Shown here piece after piece: positions 39,781-48,699 of a stretch of DNA of 48,995 nt; within the stretch, counting starts at the first letter, position 1; every line of letters begins with the position of its first letter. The stretch covers positions 1 through 48,995 of the forward strand of contig NZ_JARWOP010000295.1 of assembly GCF_029868745.1 (NCBI RefSeq), written 5' to 3'. The notes under the pieces are model-generated. The model saw only the letters and a list, made by a program, of their open reading frames with translations, was not told the origin of the DNA and did not search any database. The stretch is from Nocardia wallacei. Its GTDB lineage: Bacteria; Actinomycetota; Actinomycetes; Mycobacteriales; Mycobacteriaceae. A program made the position numbers and the translations under genes.

Positions 39781-41429
39781 TCTCCGCCGACGCGACAGGG
39801 CCGGGCCGGTTCCGGTTGCTTGCCGCTCATGTCGCCGGGCGTTCGGTCGAGGTCGCGTACGCACCGGCCGGGACGGCCGCGCACACCACAGGCCGGACGA
39901 TCTTCGTCACGGCCGGGCGGCCCGCGGCCGAGCAGCGGCGCGAGCTGCTGGTGCAGGCCGCGCTGCTCGGTGCGGGAAGCCTGGATCCGCCTCTGGTGAA
40001 GGCGTTGCGACGGCGTCCTTCCCTGGCACGCCGCTATCTCGCAGTCGAAGGCCGCCGGGCTCTCACCGCACTCGCGGCCCCTCTCCGTGCTGCCGCCGAT
40101 CTGCCCGTCGAGGGGGAAGCGAGCACCACGACCGCCGAGCACTCACTGGCGGTGGCGCGACGGCGTGGACCGGTCGCGGATCCACCGCCATGGTTCGGTG
40201 TCATCGAACCCGCCCGCCTCCTCGCCGCTGCGGATACATGGACCACCGGGAATGCGCCGCACTCGAGTTTCGATCCGCTCGACATTCCGGAGGCCGACGA
40301 TCAGTCCGGCGGAAGCAATGCCGGGAAGTTCTTCGGGAATCCGTTTCTCAGTTCACGCACGCTGCTGGATCTCTTCCGCAATGGATTCGGTGCCGCTGGC
40401 CAGGGTGGAGACGGACCAGCCGCCGATATGAAAATCCGTGCCGTGCGCCGAACAGGTACGGCCGGAATACACGCGAGGCCGCTGTCCACGCGCATTCGGT
40501 TCGATGATGACGGCAAGCCGGACGCCATTCTCACGTCGGGTGGCGCCCTCTACCCGGAATGGGATGTCCACCAACAGAGATACCGGCCCGAATGGTGCCG
40601 AGTGATCGACTTCCCCTTGACGGACGAGGTCGACATCGCCGCCGCCGCGATCGCGCCCGACGACGTGCTGCGCCGGCGCCTGGCCCGGGTCGGTCTGGGC
40701 CTCGAGACCCTTCGCGGCCGTCCCGACGGCGACGAACTCGACCTCGAGGCGCTCGTCGACCTGTTTGTCGACCTGCGCTCAGGCTACTCGCCACCCGAAC
40801 ACGTCTACCGCGAACATCGCAGGCTGGCACGCGATCTCGGTGTTCTCATCCTGCTCGATGCCTCGGGGTCCGCCACCGAGACCGATACCGACGGCCTCAC
40901 CGTGCACGACCATCAGCGCCGCGCGGCCGCCACGCTGGCCGCCACCCTCGAAGAACTCGGCGACCGCGTCGCCGTATACGGCTTCCGGTCACATGGCCGC
41001 CGCGCGGTCCATCTCCCGTCGATCAAGACATTCGGACAGCGCTTCGGCGCCGTGGAACGAGCACGAATCAACCGGCTCCAACCCACCGGCTACACGCGCC
41101 TCGGCGCCGGGATTCGCGGCGCGGGCCGAATTCTCGAGACTCGAGCGGGAACACGAAATCGATTGCTGCTCTTATTATCCGACGGATTGCCCTACGAGGA
41201 CGGTTACGCAGGCCATTACGCCGAAGCCGACACCCGCAAGGCACTCGAGGAACTCCGTGGCGAGGGCATCGGCTGCCTATGTCTGTCGCTCGGTACCGAC
41301 ACCGAATCCCTCGATCGCGTCTTCGGACCCGGCGCCTACGCATGCGCCAGGACGCTGGCCGAACTGAGCCCTCGCATGGACGAACTCTTCCTCTCCTGCC
41401 TGCGGGAGTTCAGCGCGCCGACACCGTAG
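39777..41429 (+). CDS. CbbO/NorD-type VWA-domain protein
   Basis: This 550-residue protein has a C-terminal von Willebrand A domain with the MIDAS motif Asp361-x-Ser363-x-Ser365 (ILLDASGSATETD), a later Thr (TGYTRLGAGIRGAG) and LLLLSDGLPYEDGYAG. The N-terminal region (RPAAEQRRELLVQAALLGAG) matches CbbO/NorD. It is the adaptor for the CbbQ ATPase and should link it to a substrate protein through the metal site. The AveC-like protein upstream is the only non-chaperone member of the operon. Confidence 0.9.
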   Translation: MISADATGPGRFRLLAAHVAGRSVEVAYAPAGTAAHTTGRTIFVTAGRPAAEQRRELLVQAALLGAGSLDPPLVKALRRRPSLARRYLAVEGRRALTALAAPLRAAADLPVEGEASTTTAEHSLAVARRRGPVADPPPWFGVIEPARLLAAADTWTTGNAPHSSFDPLDIPEADDQSGGSNAGKFFGNPFLSSRTLLDLFRNGFGAAGQGGDGPAADMKIRAVRRTGTAGIHARPLSTRIRFDDDGKPDAILTSGGALYPEWDVHQQRYRPEWCRVIDFPLTDEVDIAAAAIAPDDVLRRRLARVGLGLETLRGRPDGDELDLEALVDLFVDLRSGYSPPEHVYREHRRLARDLGVLILLDASGSATETDTDGLTVHDHQRRAAATLAATLEELGDRVAVYGFRSHGRRAVHLPSIKTFGQRFGAVERARINRLQPTGYTRLGAGIRGAGRILETRAGTRNRLLLLLSDGLPYEDGYAGHYAEADTRKALEELRGEGIGCLCLSLGTDTESLDRVFGPGAYACARTLAELSPRMDELFLSCLREFSAPTP

Positions 41430-41435
41430 CCGAGG

Positions 41436-41882
41436 TCACGCGTGTTCCGCCGTGATGATTCGTTCCAAGGTCCGGCGGAGTGCGGCGAGGTTGTGGGATC
41501 CGACGACTCGCGCGCGCCGGGTGTCGATGTCGGCGAGGATTCGGGCGGCGGCCGCCTGGGCTTCGTGGCCCTGCGGGGTGAGGCGAATGATCTTGACGCG
41601 CCGATCGATGGCGTCGGCCGCGCGTTCGACGAAGCCGAGTTGCTCGAGTTCGGCGACGGCTTCTCCGACGGATTGTTTGGTGATGCCCGATCGGTCGGCC
41701 AGGTCGGTCAGTCGGGCTCCGGTGTCGTCGATGAACCGGAAGACGACGCCGTGGCGTGGCTGTATGCCGGGAAAGCCTTCCTCGGCCAGCCTGCGATGCA
41801 GCTCGGTCAACGTCAGGGCCTTCACCTGGTCCAGTAGCGCGGGCAGCGGTCGTTCCCACTGCCGAGGTTCTGCCTGGTCCAC
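41436..41882 (-). CDS. MarR-family transcriptional regulator
   Basis: The protein has about 148 residues, and I chose the GTG at 41882 because of the upstream GAGGTGGGA. The frame stays open to a TTG at 41927. It has the MarR pattern: ALTLTELHRRLAEEGFPGIQ, LTDLADRSGITKQSVGEAVA and the wing VERAADAIDRRVKIIRLTPQ. It diverges from a quinone oxidoreductase gene and converges with the CbbO gene (6 bp between stops). It probably controls the oxidoreductase. Confidence 0.88.
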   Translation of the reverse strand: MDQAEPRQWERPLPALLDQVKALTLTELHRRLAEEGFPGIQPRHGVVFRFIDDTGARLTDLADRSGITKQSVGEAVAELEQLGFVERAADAIDRRVKIIRLTPQGHEAQAAAARILADIDTRRARVVGSHNLAALRRTLERIITAEHA

Positions 41883-41920
41883 TCCCACCTCACTTTCGTC
41901 AGGGCATCTTATCAGGCTGC

Positions 41921-41950
41921 TTGACAATTATGATCAGGTCACCTTACTTT
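41921..41950 (+). promoter_or_regulatory. Sigma70-like promoter of the quinone oxidoreductase gene
   Basis: TTGACA (41921-41926) is followed after 17-18 bp by TTACTT/TACTTT (41944-41950), a good -35/-10 pair 36 bp upstream of the ATG. Two ATCAGG motifs (41911 and 41933) flank the -35 and could be MarR half-sites. Confidence 0.5.
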
Positions 41951-41985
41951 CTTGATGAGCGCAACCTTTGAGAGGGAGAGAAGAG

Positions 41986-42918
41986 ATGAAGGCAGTGCGA
42001 TACCACTCCTACGGTGGCAGTGAAGTTCTGGTCTGCGAACAGGTTCGGCGGCCGGTCGCGGGTCCGGGCCAGGTCGTGCTGAAGGTGTCCGGCACCTCGT
42101 TCAACATGCTGGACGTGGCGATCCGCGCGGGCATTCTGCGGGAGATGATCCCGGTCGCGTTCCCGCACATTCCGAACTGCGACGTAGCGGGCGTGGTCAC
42201 CGAGGTCGGCGCGGGTGTGCGGGGCTGGAACGTCGGCGACGCCGTGATCGCATTGCTTCCGCCCGATGTACCGGGCGCGGCCGCGGAGTACGTCGCCGCG
42301 CCCGCCGAAGCGCTGGCGGCCGCTCCGCGCACTGTCCCGGCGGCCGACGCCTCGGCACTGCCTCTCGTCGGATCGACGGCCTGGCAAGCGCTGTTCGAGT
42401 ACGCCGAACTGCAAGCGGGGCAACATATCCTGATCAACGGTGCGGGTGGCGGGGTGGGCGGATACGCCGTCCAGCTCGCCGTGCGGGCCGGTGCCGTCGT
42501 GACCGCCACCGCGAGCCCGCGCAGTCGCGAGCGCATTCGTTCCTACGGCGCGGAACGGATCGTCGACTACACCACCACGGCTGTCCCTCACGCGACCGAC
42601 GGACAGCGCTTCGACGTCGTGTTGCAACTCGTACGCGACAGTTCCGAGAACACCGCGCAACTGGCGGAACTGGTCGCCGACGGCGGAACCTTCGTCAGCA
42701 CCGCCACTCCCGGCCCAGACCATGCCGGGCGCGGAGTGCGAGTGCGGCAGGTCCTCGTCCGCAGCGATGCCGCACAGCTCGCCGAGCTGGTCAGCCGGGT
42801 CGACGCCGGAGACCTGACAGTCGATGTGGCCGAACGCCGTTCGTTGACCGATCTGGCCGCCGTCCACGACCGGGCCGTCGCCGGGCAGCTTTCCGGCAAG
42901 ACCGTATTGATCCCCTGA
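41986..42918 (+). CDS. NADP-dependent MDR / quinone oxidoreductase
   Basis: The protein has about 310 residues. It has a GroES-like half (MKAVRYHSYGGSEVLVCEQV, GTSFNMLDVAIRAG, NCDVAGVVTEVGAGVRGW) and a Rossmann half with INGAGGGVGGYAVQLA. No zinc ligands are seen. It resembles the QOR2/enoyl-reductase branch of the family. AGAGGGAG precedes the ATG. The gene is paired with the divergent MarR regulator, typical of redox- or electrophile-responsive enzymes. Confidence 0.9.
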   Translation: MKAVRYHSYGGSEVLVCEQVRRPVAGPGQVVLKVSGTSFNMLDVAIRAGILREMIPVAFPHIPNCDVAGVVTEVGAGVRGWNVGDAVIALLPPDVPGAAAEYVAAPAEALAAAPRTVPAADASALPLVGSTAWQALFEYAELQAGQHILINGAGGGVGGYAVQLAVRAGAVVTATASPRSRERIRSYGAERIVDYTTTAVPHATDGQRFDVVLQLVRDSSENTAQLAELVADGGTFVSTATPGPDHAGRGVRVRQVLVRSDAAQLAELVSRVDAGDLTVDVAERRSLTDLAAVHDRAVAGQLSGKTVLIP

Positions 42919-43000
42919 CCCACGCACACGCCCTACAACCACTTCACCTTCCGGGCCGCTGCCGCGCGGCTCTGTCGAATTGTCGTGCGGACAGCCGAAG

Positions 43001-44161
43001 TCATTCTCGCAGTACCGATTCGGTGTGTTCGCCGAGCCGTGGCGCGGGCCGGGCGGGGACATGGACACCGTTCACCGACATGGGCGCACCGGGCGCGAGG
43101 TAGTCGCCGATCCCGGGCTGGCGCAGCGGGGTGAACAGCGGATTCTCGGTCACGCGCGGCTCGGTGACGAGATCGGCGAAGCTACGGTAGCGCTCCCACA
43201 GCACCGAGGTACCGGCGAGGGCGGTGGCGACCTCCGTGCCGGTGCGGTCCTGGAACCAGGGTGCGAACAGGCCGGTCAGCACGTCGCGATAGCGGTAGCG
43301 GGCGCCTTCGTCGGTGAAGTCCACCCCCAGCGTCGTCGCCAGCGCGGCGACCGGCGCCGCGGTGCCGGTGAGTTCGGTGAGATCGCGAAAGTGCCTGGGG
43401 GTCAACGCGACCACCATGAACGACACGCCGTCGGCGCTGGTGAAGTGCTGCCCGTATTGACCGTAGAGGGCGTTGCCGAGGCGCGGGCGCTCCCGTCCGG
43501 TCAGCGCGGCCTCGGCGAGGAAGCCGAGGTTGCCCGCCGTGGCCAGCGCGACATCGTCCAGCGGCAGGGCGACCCGGCTGCCCTCCCCGGTCGTGTCCCG
43601 GTGCCGCACGGCCGCGGTGATCGCCAGTGCCGCATAGATACCGCAGAGCAGATCCCACGCCGGAAGCACGTGGTTGACCGGACCGTCGTGGTCGGCGGGC
43701 CCGGTGACGAGCGGGAACCCGGTGGCCGCGTTGACGGTGTAGTCGACGGCGGCCGTGCCGTCGGCGCGGCCCAGTATTTCCAACCGGATGAGGTCGGGCC
43801 GCCGGGCGGTCAGCGCATCCCAGTCGAGCTCCTCCCGTCCGGCCGTGTTGGTGAGCAGAATGCCTCCGGCGGGTCCGCTTTCTGTGATCAGGCGGGCGAC
43901 GAGCTGCCGCCCGTCCGGTGAGCGCAGATCTACTGTGACAGAACGCTTTCCCTTGTTCAGACCGGCCCAGTAGATGCTTTCGCCCGCGTCGGTGAGCGGC
44001 CACCGGTGACAGTCGGCCGCTCCGCCGATCGGATCGACGCGAACGACATCCGCGCCCAGCTGTGCCAGCGTCATCCCGGCCAGCGGCGCGGCGACGAAAC
44101 TGGATATCTCCACGATGCGCACACCGGCCAGGGGCTGTGTGGGCGAGGGGGCAGTGGTCAC
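43001..44161 (-). CDS. CoA transferase family III (CaiB/BaiF)
   Basis: This 386-residue protein (GTG start) has the family III layout: LAGVRIVEISSFVAAPLAGM, LAQLGADVVRVDPIGG, GLNKGKRSVTVDLRSPDGR, GGILLTNTAGREELDWDAL and DLLCGIYAALAITAAVRHRD. These enzymes move CoA between acids through an aspartyl-CoA ester. It is the last gene of an acyl-CoA operon (27 bp after the ligase), suggesting activation or recycling of CoA thioesters there. Confidence 0.92.
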   Translation of the reverse strand: MTTAPSPTQPLAGVRIVEISSFVAAPLAGMTLAQLGADVVRVDPIGGAADCHRWPLTDAGESIYWAGLNKGKRSVTVDLRSPDGRQLVARLITESGPAGGILLTNTAGREELDWDALTARRPDLIRLEILGRADGTAAVDYTVNAATGFPLVTGPADHDGPVNHVLPAWDLLCGIYAALAITAAVRHRDTTGEGSRVALPLDDVALATAGNLGFLAEAALTGRERPRLGNALYGQYGQHFTSADGVSFMVVALTPRHFRDLTELTGTAAPVAALATTLGVDFTDEGARYRYRDVLTGLFAPWFQDRTGTEVATALAGTSVLWERYRSFADLVTEPRVTENPLFTPLRQPGIGDYLAPGAPMSVNGVHVPARPAPRLGEHTESVLRE

Positions 44162-44188
44162 GCCACGATCCTTTCGACTACGGCGGCG

Positions 44189-46957
44189 TCATCGCGCCGA
44201 CAACAGCTCGCGCAAACCGGCGATATCGACCTTGCCGGTCGCCCCGCGCGGGATATCGGCGTCGGAATCGAGCAGCGACCACACCGTGGGTACCTTGAAG
44301 GAGCTGAGCACCGCCCGGGCAGCGGCGCGGAGCCGGTCGGGGGAGGTGTCGGCGGTGTCGCACACCACCGCCGCGGCGACCCGATCACCTTGTGGCCCCG
44401 GGACATTGGTGACGAAGGCCTGGGTGACGCCGTCGAGACCCCGCAGGGCGGCCTCCACCTCGCTGGGGTAGACGGTGGCGCCGCTGACCTTGAACATGTC
44501 GTCGGACCTGCCGTGGTAGAACAGGAATCCGTCGTCGCCCAGGCACCCGAGGTCGCCGGTCTCGTAGTAGCCGTCCACGGTGTAGACGTCCTCCCGGCTG
44601 CGCCGGCACATCCCCCGCAGGATGTGCGGGCCCCGGATCTGGATGACTCCCACGATGCCGGAGCGTACCGGACGTCCGTTCTCCGGATCGGTCACGCGGA
44701 CCTCCATTCCCGGAAACGGCCGCCCGCAACTACCCCAGGCCGAACGCGGCATATCCGTATCGGCGGGATACCCGCAGTAGGGGCCGAACGATTCCGTCAT
44801 CCCGAACAGATTGGCGCGGGCCCCGGGCCGGGCGCGCAAATGCGCGGGCAGCAGCGCATCCAAGCTCCCAGGCCGCAGCGTCGGCACCGCGGTGCCGAGC
44901 GTTTCGGCTTGGCGCGCAAGCCTTTCCGCTTGATCTGGCCAGCCTCGGAACAGCGTGACACCCTCGCGTCGCAATAGCTCCAGCGTCGCCTCCGGGCGCG
45001 GGATCGACTCGGTGACCAGGGTGGCCCCCGCCAGCAGGGCCGAGAGGACGCCGCCGCCGAAGCCGCCGACCCAGAAGAACGGCATGGGTAGGTACAGGCG
45101 GGTGCCGACGCCGATACACCGGCTCGCCAGTCCCGAACGGACGGCGCCGCACGCGCTGCCGTGCGAATGCACGACGGCCTTGGGAAGTCCGCGGCTGCCG
45201 GAGGTGAACATGATGACGAGCGGATCCGCGGCGGTGACCGTGCCGGACAGGGCCGCGACGATCGCCGCGGCCCGCGGGCTCGCCCCGGCGGAGGCGATCT
45301 GCTCGGCGGTTCGGACCTGCCGGAGCGCGGGGAGCCGCGGATCCCACAGCGGGTCGCGCCCAGCGGTCGGACCGAGATCGTCGAGATAGCGCCGCCCCCG
45401 GAACTCCTCGACGGTGATCAGGAACTCCACGGCGGCGACGCGCAGTTGGGTACGGAGTTCGGGCGGCCGCAACAGCGTGCTGAGCGGCACGAGAACGGCG
45501 CCGATCCGGCCGAGCGCCAGCGCGATTCGCACCCACTCGGTGCCGTTGGGCATGAGCAGGGCCACCCGGGTGCCCTTGCCGACTCCGGCGTCGACCAACG
45601 CGGCGGCCGATTCCTCGGTCGCCATAGCGAGTTCGCCGTAACTGAGCCGGTGCCGCGGATCGATCACCACGGGGGTGTCGGCAGCGTCGGCCGCACGGTC
45701 CCGCACCAGTTGGTCGATCGTCAGCGCGGTGGCCTTCTCACCGGTCATCCCAGGCGCCTCGGCGCTGGTCTCGTTGGTCGCGTCGCGGCGGCCGATGAGG
45801 TGCACGAATCCGTCGCTGTCGATGCGCGCCATATCGCCGACGGGGAACCAGCCGTCCGGGTCGAAGCACTCCTCGCGGCCGCGCTTGTGGTACCCCTGCA
45901 TGAGATACGGTCCGCGAAAACAGAGTTCGCCGATATCCCCGGCGCCGACGGGCACACCGGTGTCCGGGTCGACGATCCTGGTCTCGAAGCCGGGAGCGGG
46001 CTTGCCGCACGATCTCCGGCGGCGCTGATCGGATTCCTCGCTGATCAGGGCGATGCCGCCGGTCTCGGCCAGCTCCAGCAGGCCGTGCCGCATCGAGCAC
46101 ACGTTCCACTTTTCGGATTCCGGCATAGCGATCGGCACGGCGGGATCGGTGGCGTCGGAGCACAGCAGCGTCGACCCGGCGACGATGGTTGCGAGTAGAC
46201 CTGATGCGAATCCGCGGATCGAGAAGAACGGCGAGTCGCAGAACAGGACGTGGTGCTCGGTGAGACCGCGGATCTCGTTGAGGTCGCGCTGATGACCGAG
46301 CAGCGCGGCGTGGGTGTGCACCACGCCCTTCGGCGCACTCGTGGCACCCGTGGTGTACACGATGGCCAGCGGATCGGAGCCGTCGACATCGTGTTCCATC
46401 GCTTCGATCAGTGGTTCGTCGACCGTGTGGGCGAGCCGCTGGATATCGGTGCCGCCGCGCACACACAGCGCGGTCGCGGGGCCGTCACTGATCGCGACAT
46501 GCCGCAACTGCGGGACCGCCGCACAGAACAAGCGATCCAGCGAGTCGAGTTCGGCGCCGTCGAGGAGCTCGGTCAGTCGCTGGACGTAGTCGTGCGTGGT
46601 GGCAATCAGGATGCGAACATCACTGTGCACCAACATCTCTCGGAGTTCGCGCGGCGTGGCGAAGGTGGGGAGGGGAACGACGACGGCGCCGATCCGCGCG
46701 ACGGCGAGTGCCGCGACGGCGAACGCCGTTCCGGTGGGCAGCAGCAGCCCGACATGGGTTCCCTTGCCCGCGCCCAGCGCGGCCAGCCCGCGCGCCATTC
46801 GGGACGAAAGGGCCTGTGCATCAGCATAACTCAGCCGATCCGCACCGCAGACGACCAGCGGATGGGTCGGCCGTGCCCACGCGCGTTCCCGCAGTACCGC
46901 CGCGAGGGTCGAGGACTCGATGGATGCGATCGCCTCCGTGGTGTCGTGGTCGGTCAT
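44189..46957 (-). CDS. Double adenylate-forming (acyl-CoA synthetase-like) protein
   Basis: One open frame of 922 codons joins two acyl-CoA synthetase modules with no stop between them. Module 1 (1-403) is abnormal (see separate entry). Module 2 (404-922) is complete: it has IMFTSGSRGLPKAVVHSHGS (P-loop), ANLFGMTESFGPY (A5), GYYETGDLG, HGRSDDMFKVSG and the C-terminal catalytic Lys in RGATGKVD. It should activate a carboxylic acid to its AMP and CoA ester. The start ATG overlaps the stop of the crotonase gene. An internal ATG at 45748 with GAGG upstream could let module 2 be made alone. Confidence 0.85.
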   Translation of the reverse strand: MTDHDTTEAIASIESSTLAAVLRERAWARPTHPLVVCGADRLSYADAQALSSRMARGLAALGAGKGTHVGLLLPTGTAFAVAALAVARIGAVVVPLPTFATPRELREMLVHSDVRILIATTHDYVQRLTELLDGAELDSLDRLFCAAVPQLRHVAISDGPATALCVRGGTDIQRLAHTVDEPLIEAMEHDVDGSDPLAIVYTTGATSAPKGVVHTHAALLGHQRDLNEIRGLTEHHVLFCDSPFFSIRGFASGLLATIVAGSTLLCSDATDPAVPIAMPESEKWNVCSMRHGLLELAETGGIALISEESDQRRRRSCGKPAPGFETRIVDPDTGVPVGAGDIGELCFRGPYLMQGYHKRGREECFDPDGWFPVGDMARIDSDGFVHLIGRRDATNETSAEAPGMTGEKATALTIDQLVRDRAADAADTPVVIDPRHRLSYGELAMATEESAAALVDAGVGKGTRVALLMPNGTEWVRIALALGRIGAVLVPLSTLLRPPELRTQLRVAAVEFLITVEEFRGRRYLDDLGPTAGRDPLWDPRLPALRQVRTAEQIASAGASPRAAAIVAALSGTVTAADPLVIMFTSGSRGLPKAVVHSHGSACGAVRSGLASRCIGVGTRLYLPMPFFWVGGFGGGVLSALLAGATLVTESIPRPEATLELLRREGVTLFRGWPDQAERLARQAETLGTAVPTLRPGSLDALLPAHLRARPGARANLFGMTESFGPYCGYPADTDMPRSAWGSCGRPFPGMEVRVTDPENGRPVRSGIVGVIQIRGPHILRGMCRRSREDVYTVDGYYETGDLGCLGDDGFLFYHGRSDDMFKVSGATVYPSEVEAALRGLDGVTQAFVTNVPGPQGDRVAAAVVCDTADTSPDRLRAAARAVLSSFKVPTVWSLLDSDADIPRGATGKVDIAGLRELLSAR
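45749..46957 (-). other. Degenerate N-terminal adenylation module of the double protein
   Basis: Module 1 keeps an N-terminal subdomain (LAAVLRERAWARPTHPLVVC), the P-loop (IVYTTGATSAPKGVVHTH) and GYHKRGREECFDPDGWFPVG. Between the P-loop region and the A5 motif it is about 45 residues shorter than module 2 (LLELAETGGIAL follows almost directly after IAMPESEKW). It stops at HLIGRRDA without the about 100-residue C-terminal domain and its catalytic Lys. It is probably inactive as a ligase by itself. Confidence 0.6.
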
Positions 46958-47754
46958 CAGCGAATCCTCGGTCCGGGCAGGTCGACGTTGTCGGATCGGC
47001 CCGCCAATTCTGCTGTGCCCAAGGGGTTTCCGAGCCGTGTGTAGATGAGCCCCTGGTCGAGTGCGGCGCGGTAGGGCTTGTCCAGCGACTCCCAGATCGC
47101 CTTCACGGTGCCCTGCGTGGCGGCCGCGGGCTTGGCGGCGATGGTGGCCGCGATCTCGTGGGCGCGGGGCCACAGCCGGTCGGGGGAGAGCACCTCGGAG
47201 ACCAGTCCGATGCGTAGCGCGGTCTCCGCGCAGACGCGTTCGTCGTTGCCCATCAACGCGATTCGCAGTGTTTCGCCCAGACCGATGCGCCGCCGCAGCC
47301 CGATCGGCTCGAGTGCCGACACCAGACCGGCCGAGACGTGCGAGTCGAAGAATGTCGCGTTCGTCGAGCAGATCACCACATCGGCCTCGTTGACGAAGTA
47401 GAAGCCGCCCGCGGTGCACATTCCCTGCACCGCGCAGATCACCGGCTTCCACATCTTCTGCCATTTCGGGCTGAGCGCTTCGCCGGGATCCTCGTGATGC
47501 CACACGCTCGACGGCTGGCCGTAGGGCTTCTTGATATCCAGCCCGGCGCTGAATGCCCTGGTCCCGGCGGCTCGCAGCACTACCGCGTTGACCGAGTCGT
47601 CCGCTCGGATCAGGCGCCAGGCCCGGGTCATCTCCTCGCACATGGTGCGGTCGAAGGCGTTGAGACGTTCGGGCCGGTTCAAGGTGATGGTGGCGACGCG
47701 GTCGTTCGCGTCGACATCGAGCCGGATGGTGTCGAATGCGGTGGCGGGCGACAT
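46957..47754 (-). CDS. Enoyl-CoA hydratase/isomerase (crotonase) family protein
   Basis: The protein (265 residues from MSPATAFDTI, with GAGGGAG ribosome-binding site) has the crotonase pattern: VATITLNRPERLNAFDRTM, GTRAFSAGLDIKKP (first oxyanion Gly), VICAVQGMCTAGGFYFVNEA (second oxyanion region) and ATFFDSHVSAGLVSALEPIG. The usual first catalytic Glu region is changed to VSALEP, so hydratase versus hydrolase activity is open. It overlaps the ligase start by one base and lies 16 bp after the interrupted crotonase. Confidence 0.9.
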   Translation of the reverse strand: MSPATAFDTIRLDVDANDRVATITLNRPERLNAFDRTMCEEMTRAWRLIRADDSVNAVVLRAAGTRAFSAGLDIKKPYGQPSSVWHHEDPGEALSPKWQKMWKPVICAVQGMCTAGGFYFVNEADVVICSTNATFFDSHVSAGLVSALEPIGLRRRIGLGETLRIALMGNDERVCAETALRIGLVSEVLSPDRLWPRAHEIAATIAAKPAAATQGTVKAIWESLDKPYRAALDQGLIYTRLGNPLGTAELAGRSDNVDLPGPRIR

Positions 47755-47770
47755 GGTGCTCCCTCGTCGG

Positions 47771-48595
47771 TTATCGGCCCTGGAACTCCGGTGCGCGCCG
47801 TTGCCGGAACGCGGCCAGTCCCTCCTTGAAATCGCTTGTTCTGCAAGATAATTCGAGGTCGAAAAGCTCATGGTTCAGCGACTGGGTGAGGGTGGCGTGC
47901 TGACCGTAGGCGAGCGCCTGCTTGGCCAGGCCGATCGCGACGGTGGGGCCCGCGGCCAGGCGCGCCAGCAACTCGCCGCCGGCGGTCTCGAGATCGCCCG
48001 CCGGTACGCAACGGTCGATCAACCCCCACCCGGCGGCCTCGGCGGCGCTCACCTTGTCGCCGAGCAGCAGCATGCGCCTCGCGCGGGCGAGGCCGATCAG
48101 GCGCGGCAGCAGCCAGGTCGAGCCCGAGTCGGGGCTGAAACCACGGGTCAGGAACGGTTCCCAGAACACCGCGTCGTCGGCGGCCACGGTGAAGTCCGCG
48201 GCGAGTGCGAGGTTGCAGCCCATGCCGGTCGCCCACCCGCGCACGCTGCAGACCACGGGGAGATGAATGGTGTGCAGGAGTTCGATCACGCGGTGCGCCG
48301 CGTGGGGGATGCGCCGGACCAGGTCGCCGGTGCGCGGCCGCGGCCCGTCCGCGGCGTTCCCGGTCACCCAGTCCACGCCCGAACAGAAGTCGGCGCCGGC
48401 GCCGCGAAGATTGATAGCGCGCAACGAGTCGTCGGCCGCTGCCACCGTAAGTGTGTTCACGAGGGTCTAGACCAACGGCCGGGTCAGCGAATTCCGCTGC
48501 CGGGTGCGATCGATGACGAGGTGCAGGACCGCGCCGTCACGGTCGATCGTCACCGAACCCTCGGCGTCGGATCCGGTATTCGCTGGCTCGCTCAC
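47771..48595 (-). pseudogene. Crotonase gene with in-frame amber stop
   Basis: The frame from the GTG at 48595 encodes SVTIDRDGAVLHLVIDRTRQ-RNSLTRPLV, then TAG at 48467-48469. It goes straight on in the same frame with TLVNTLTVAAADDSLRAINL-RGAGADFCSGVDW and the rest of a normal crotonase (VRGWATGMGCNLALAADFTV, ending RRAPEFQGR). A single sense codon (for example CAG) at the TAG would give a full-length protein of about 274 residues. The part after the stop could begin at GTG 48460, but that has no ribosome-binding site and lacks the first strand. It is the first gene of the operon. Confidence 0.8.
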
Positions 48596-48629
48596 TGTCC
48601 CACTCCGCATCCAACAAGCATACTGTTTT

Positions 48630-48664
48630 ACATACCGTATGTGATACCGTTGTGCATTGCACAA
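48630..48664. promoter_or_regulatory. Two perfect palindromes in divergent promoter region
   Basis: ACATAC-C-GTATGT (48630-48642) and TTGTGCA-T-TGCACAA (48650-48664) are both perfect about a central base and are spaced 20-21 bp centre to centre, two helical turns. They lie between the crotonase operon (-) and the thioesterase-like gene (+). They are likely operators for one or two dimeric repressors that are not encoded in the window. Confidence 0.6.
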
Positions 48665-48699
48665 TGTAGCAAGCATGGGACGTGGAAGAAAGAGGACGC

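Noticed and set aside
37852..41429. Polyketide or nitric oxide reductase cluster
   Set aside because: AveC-like and NorQ/NorD-like names suggest these, but no PKS, norB, norC or Rubisco genes are present in the window.
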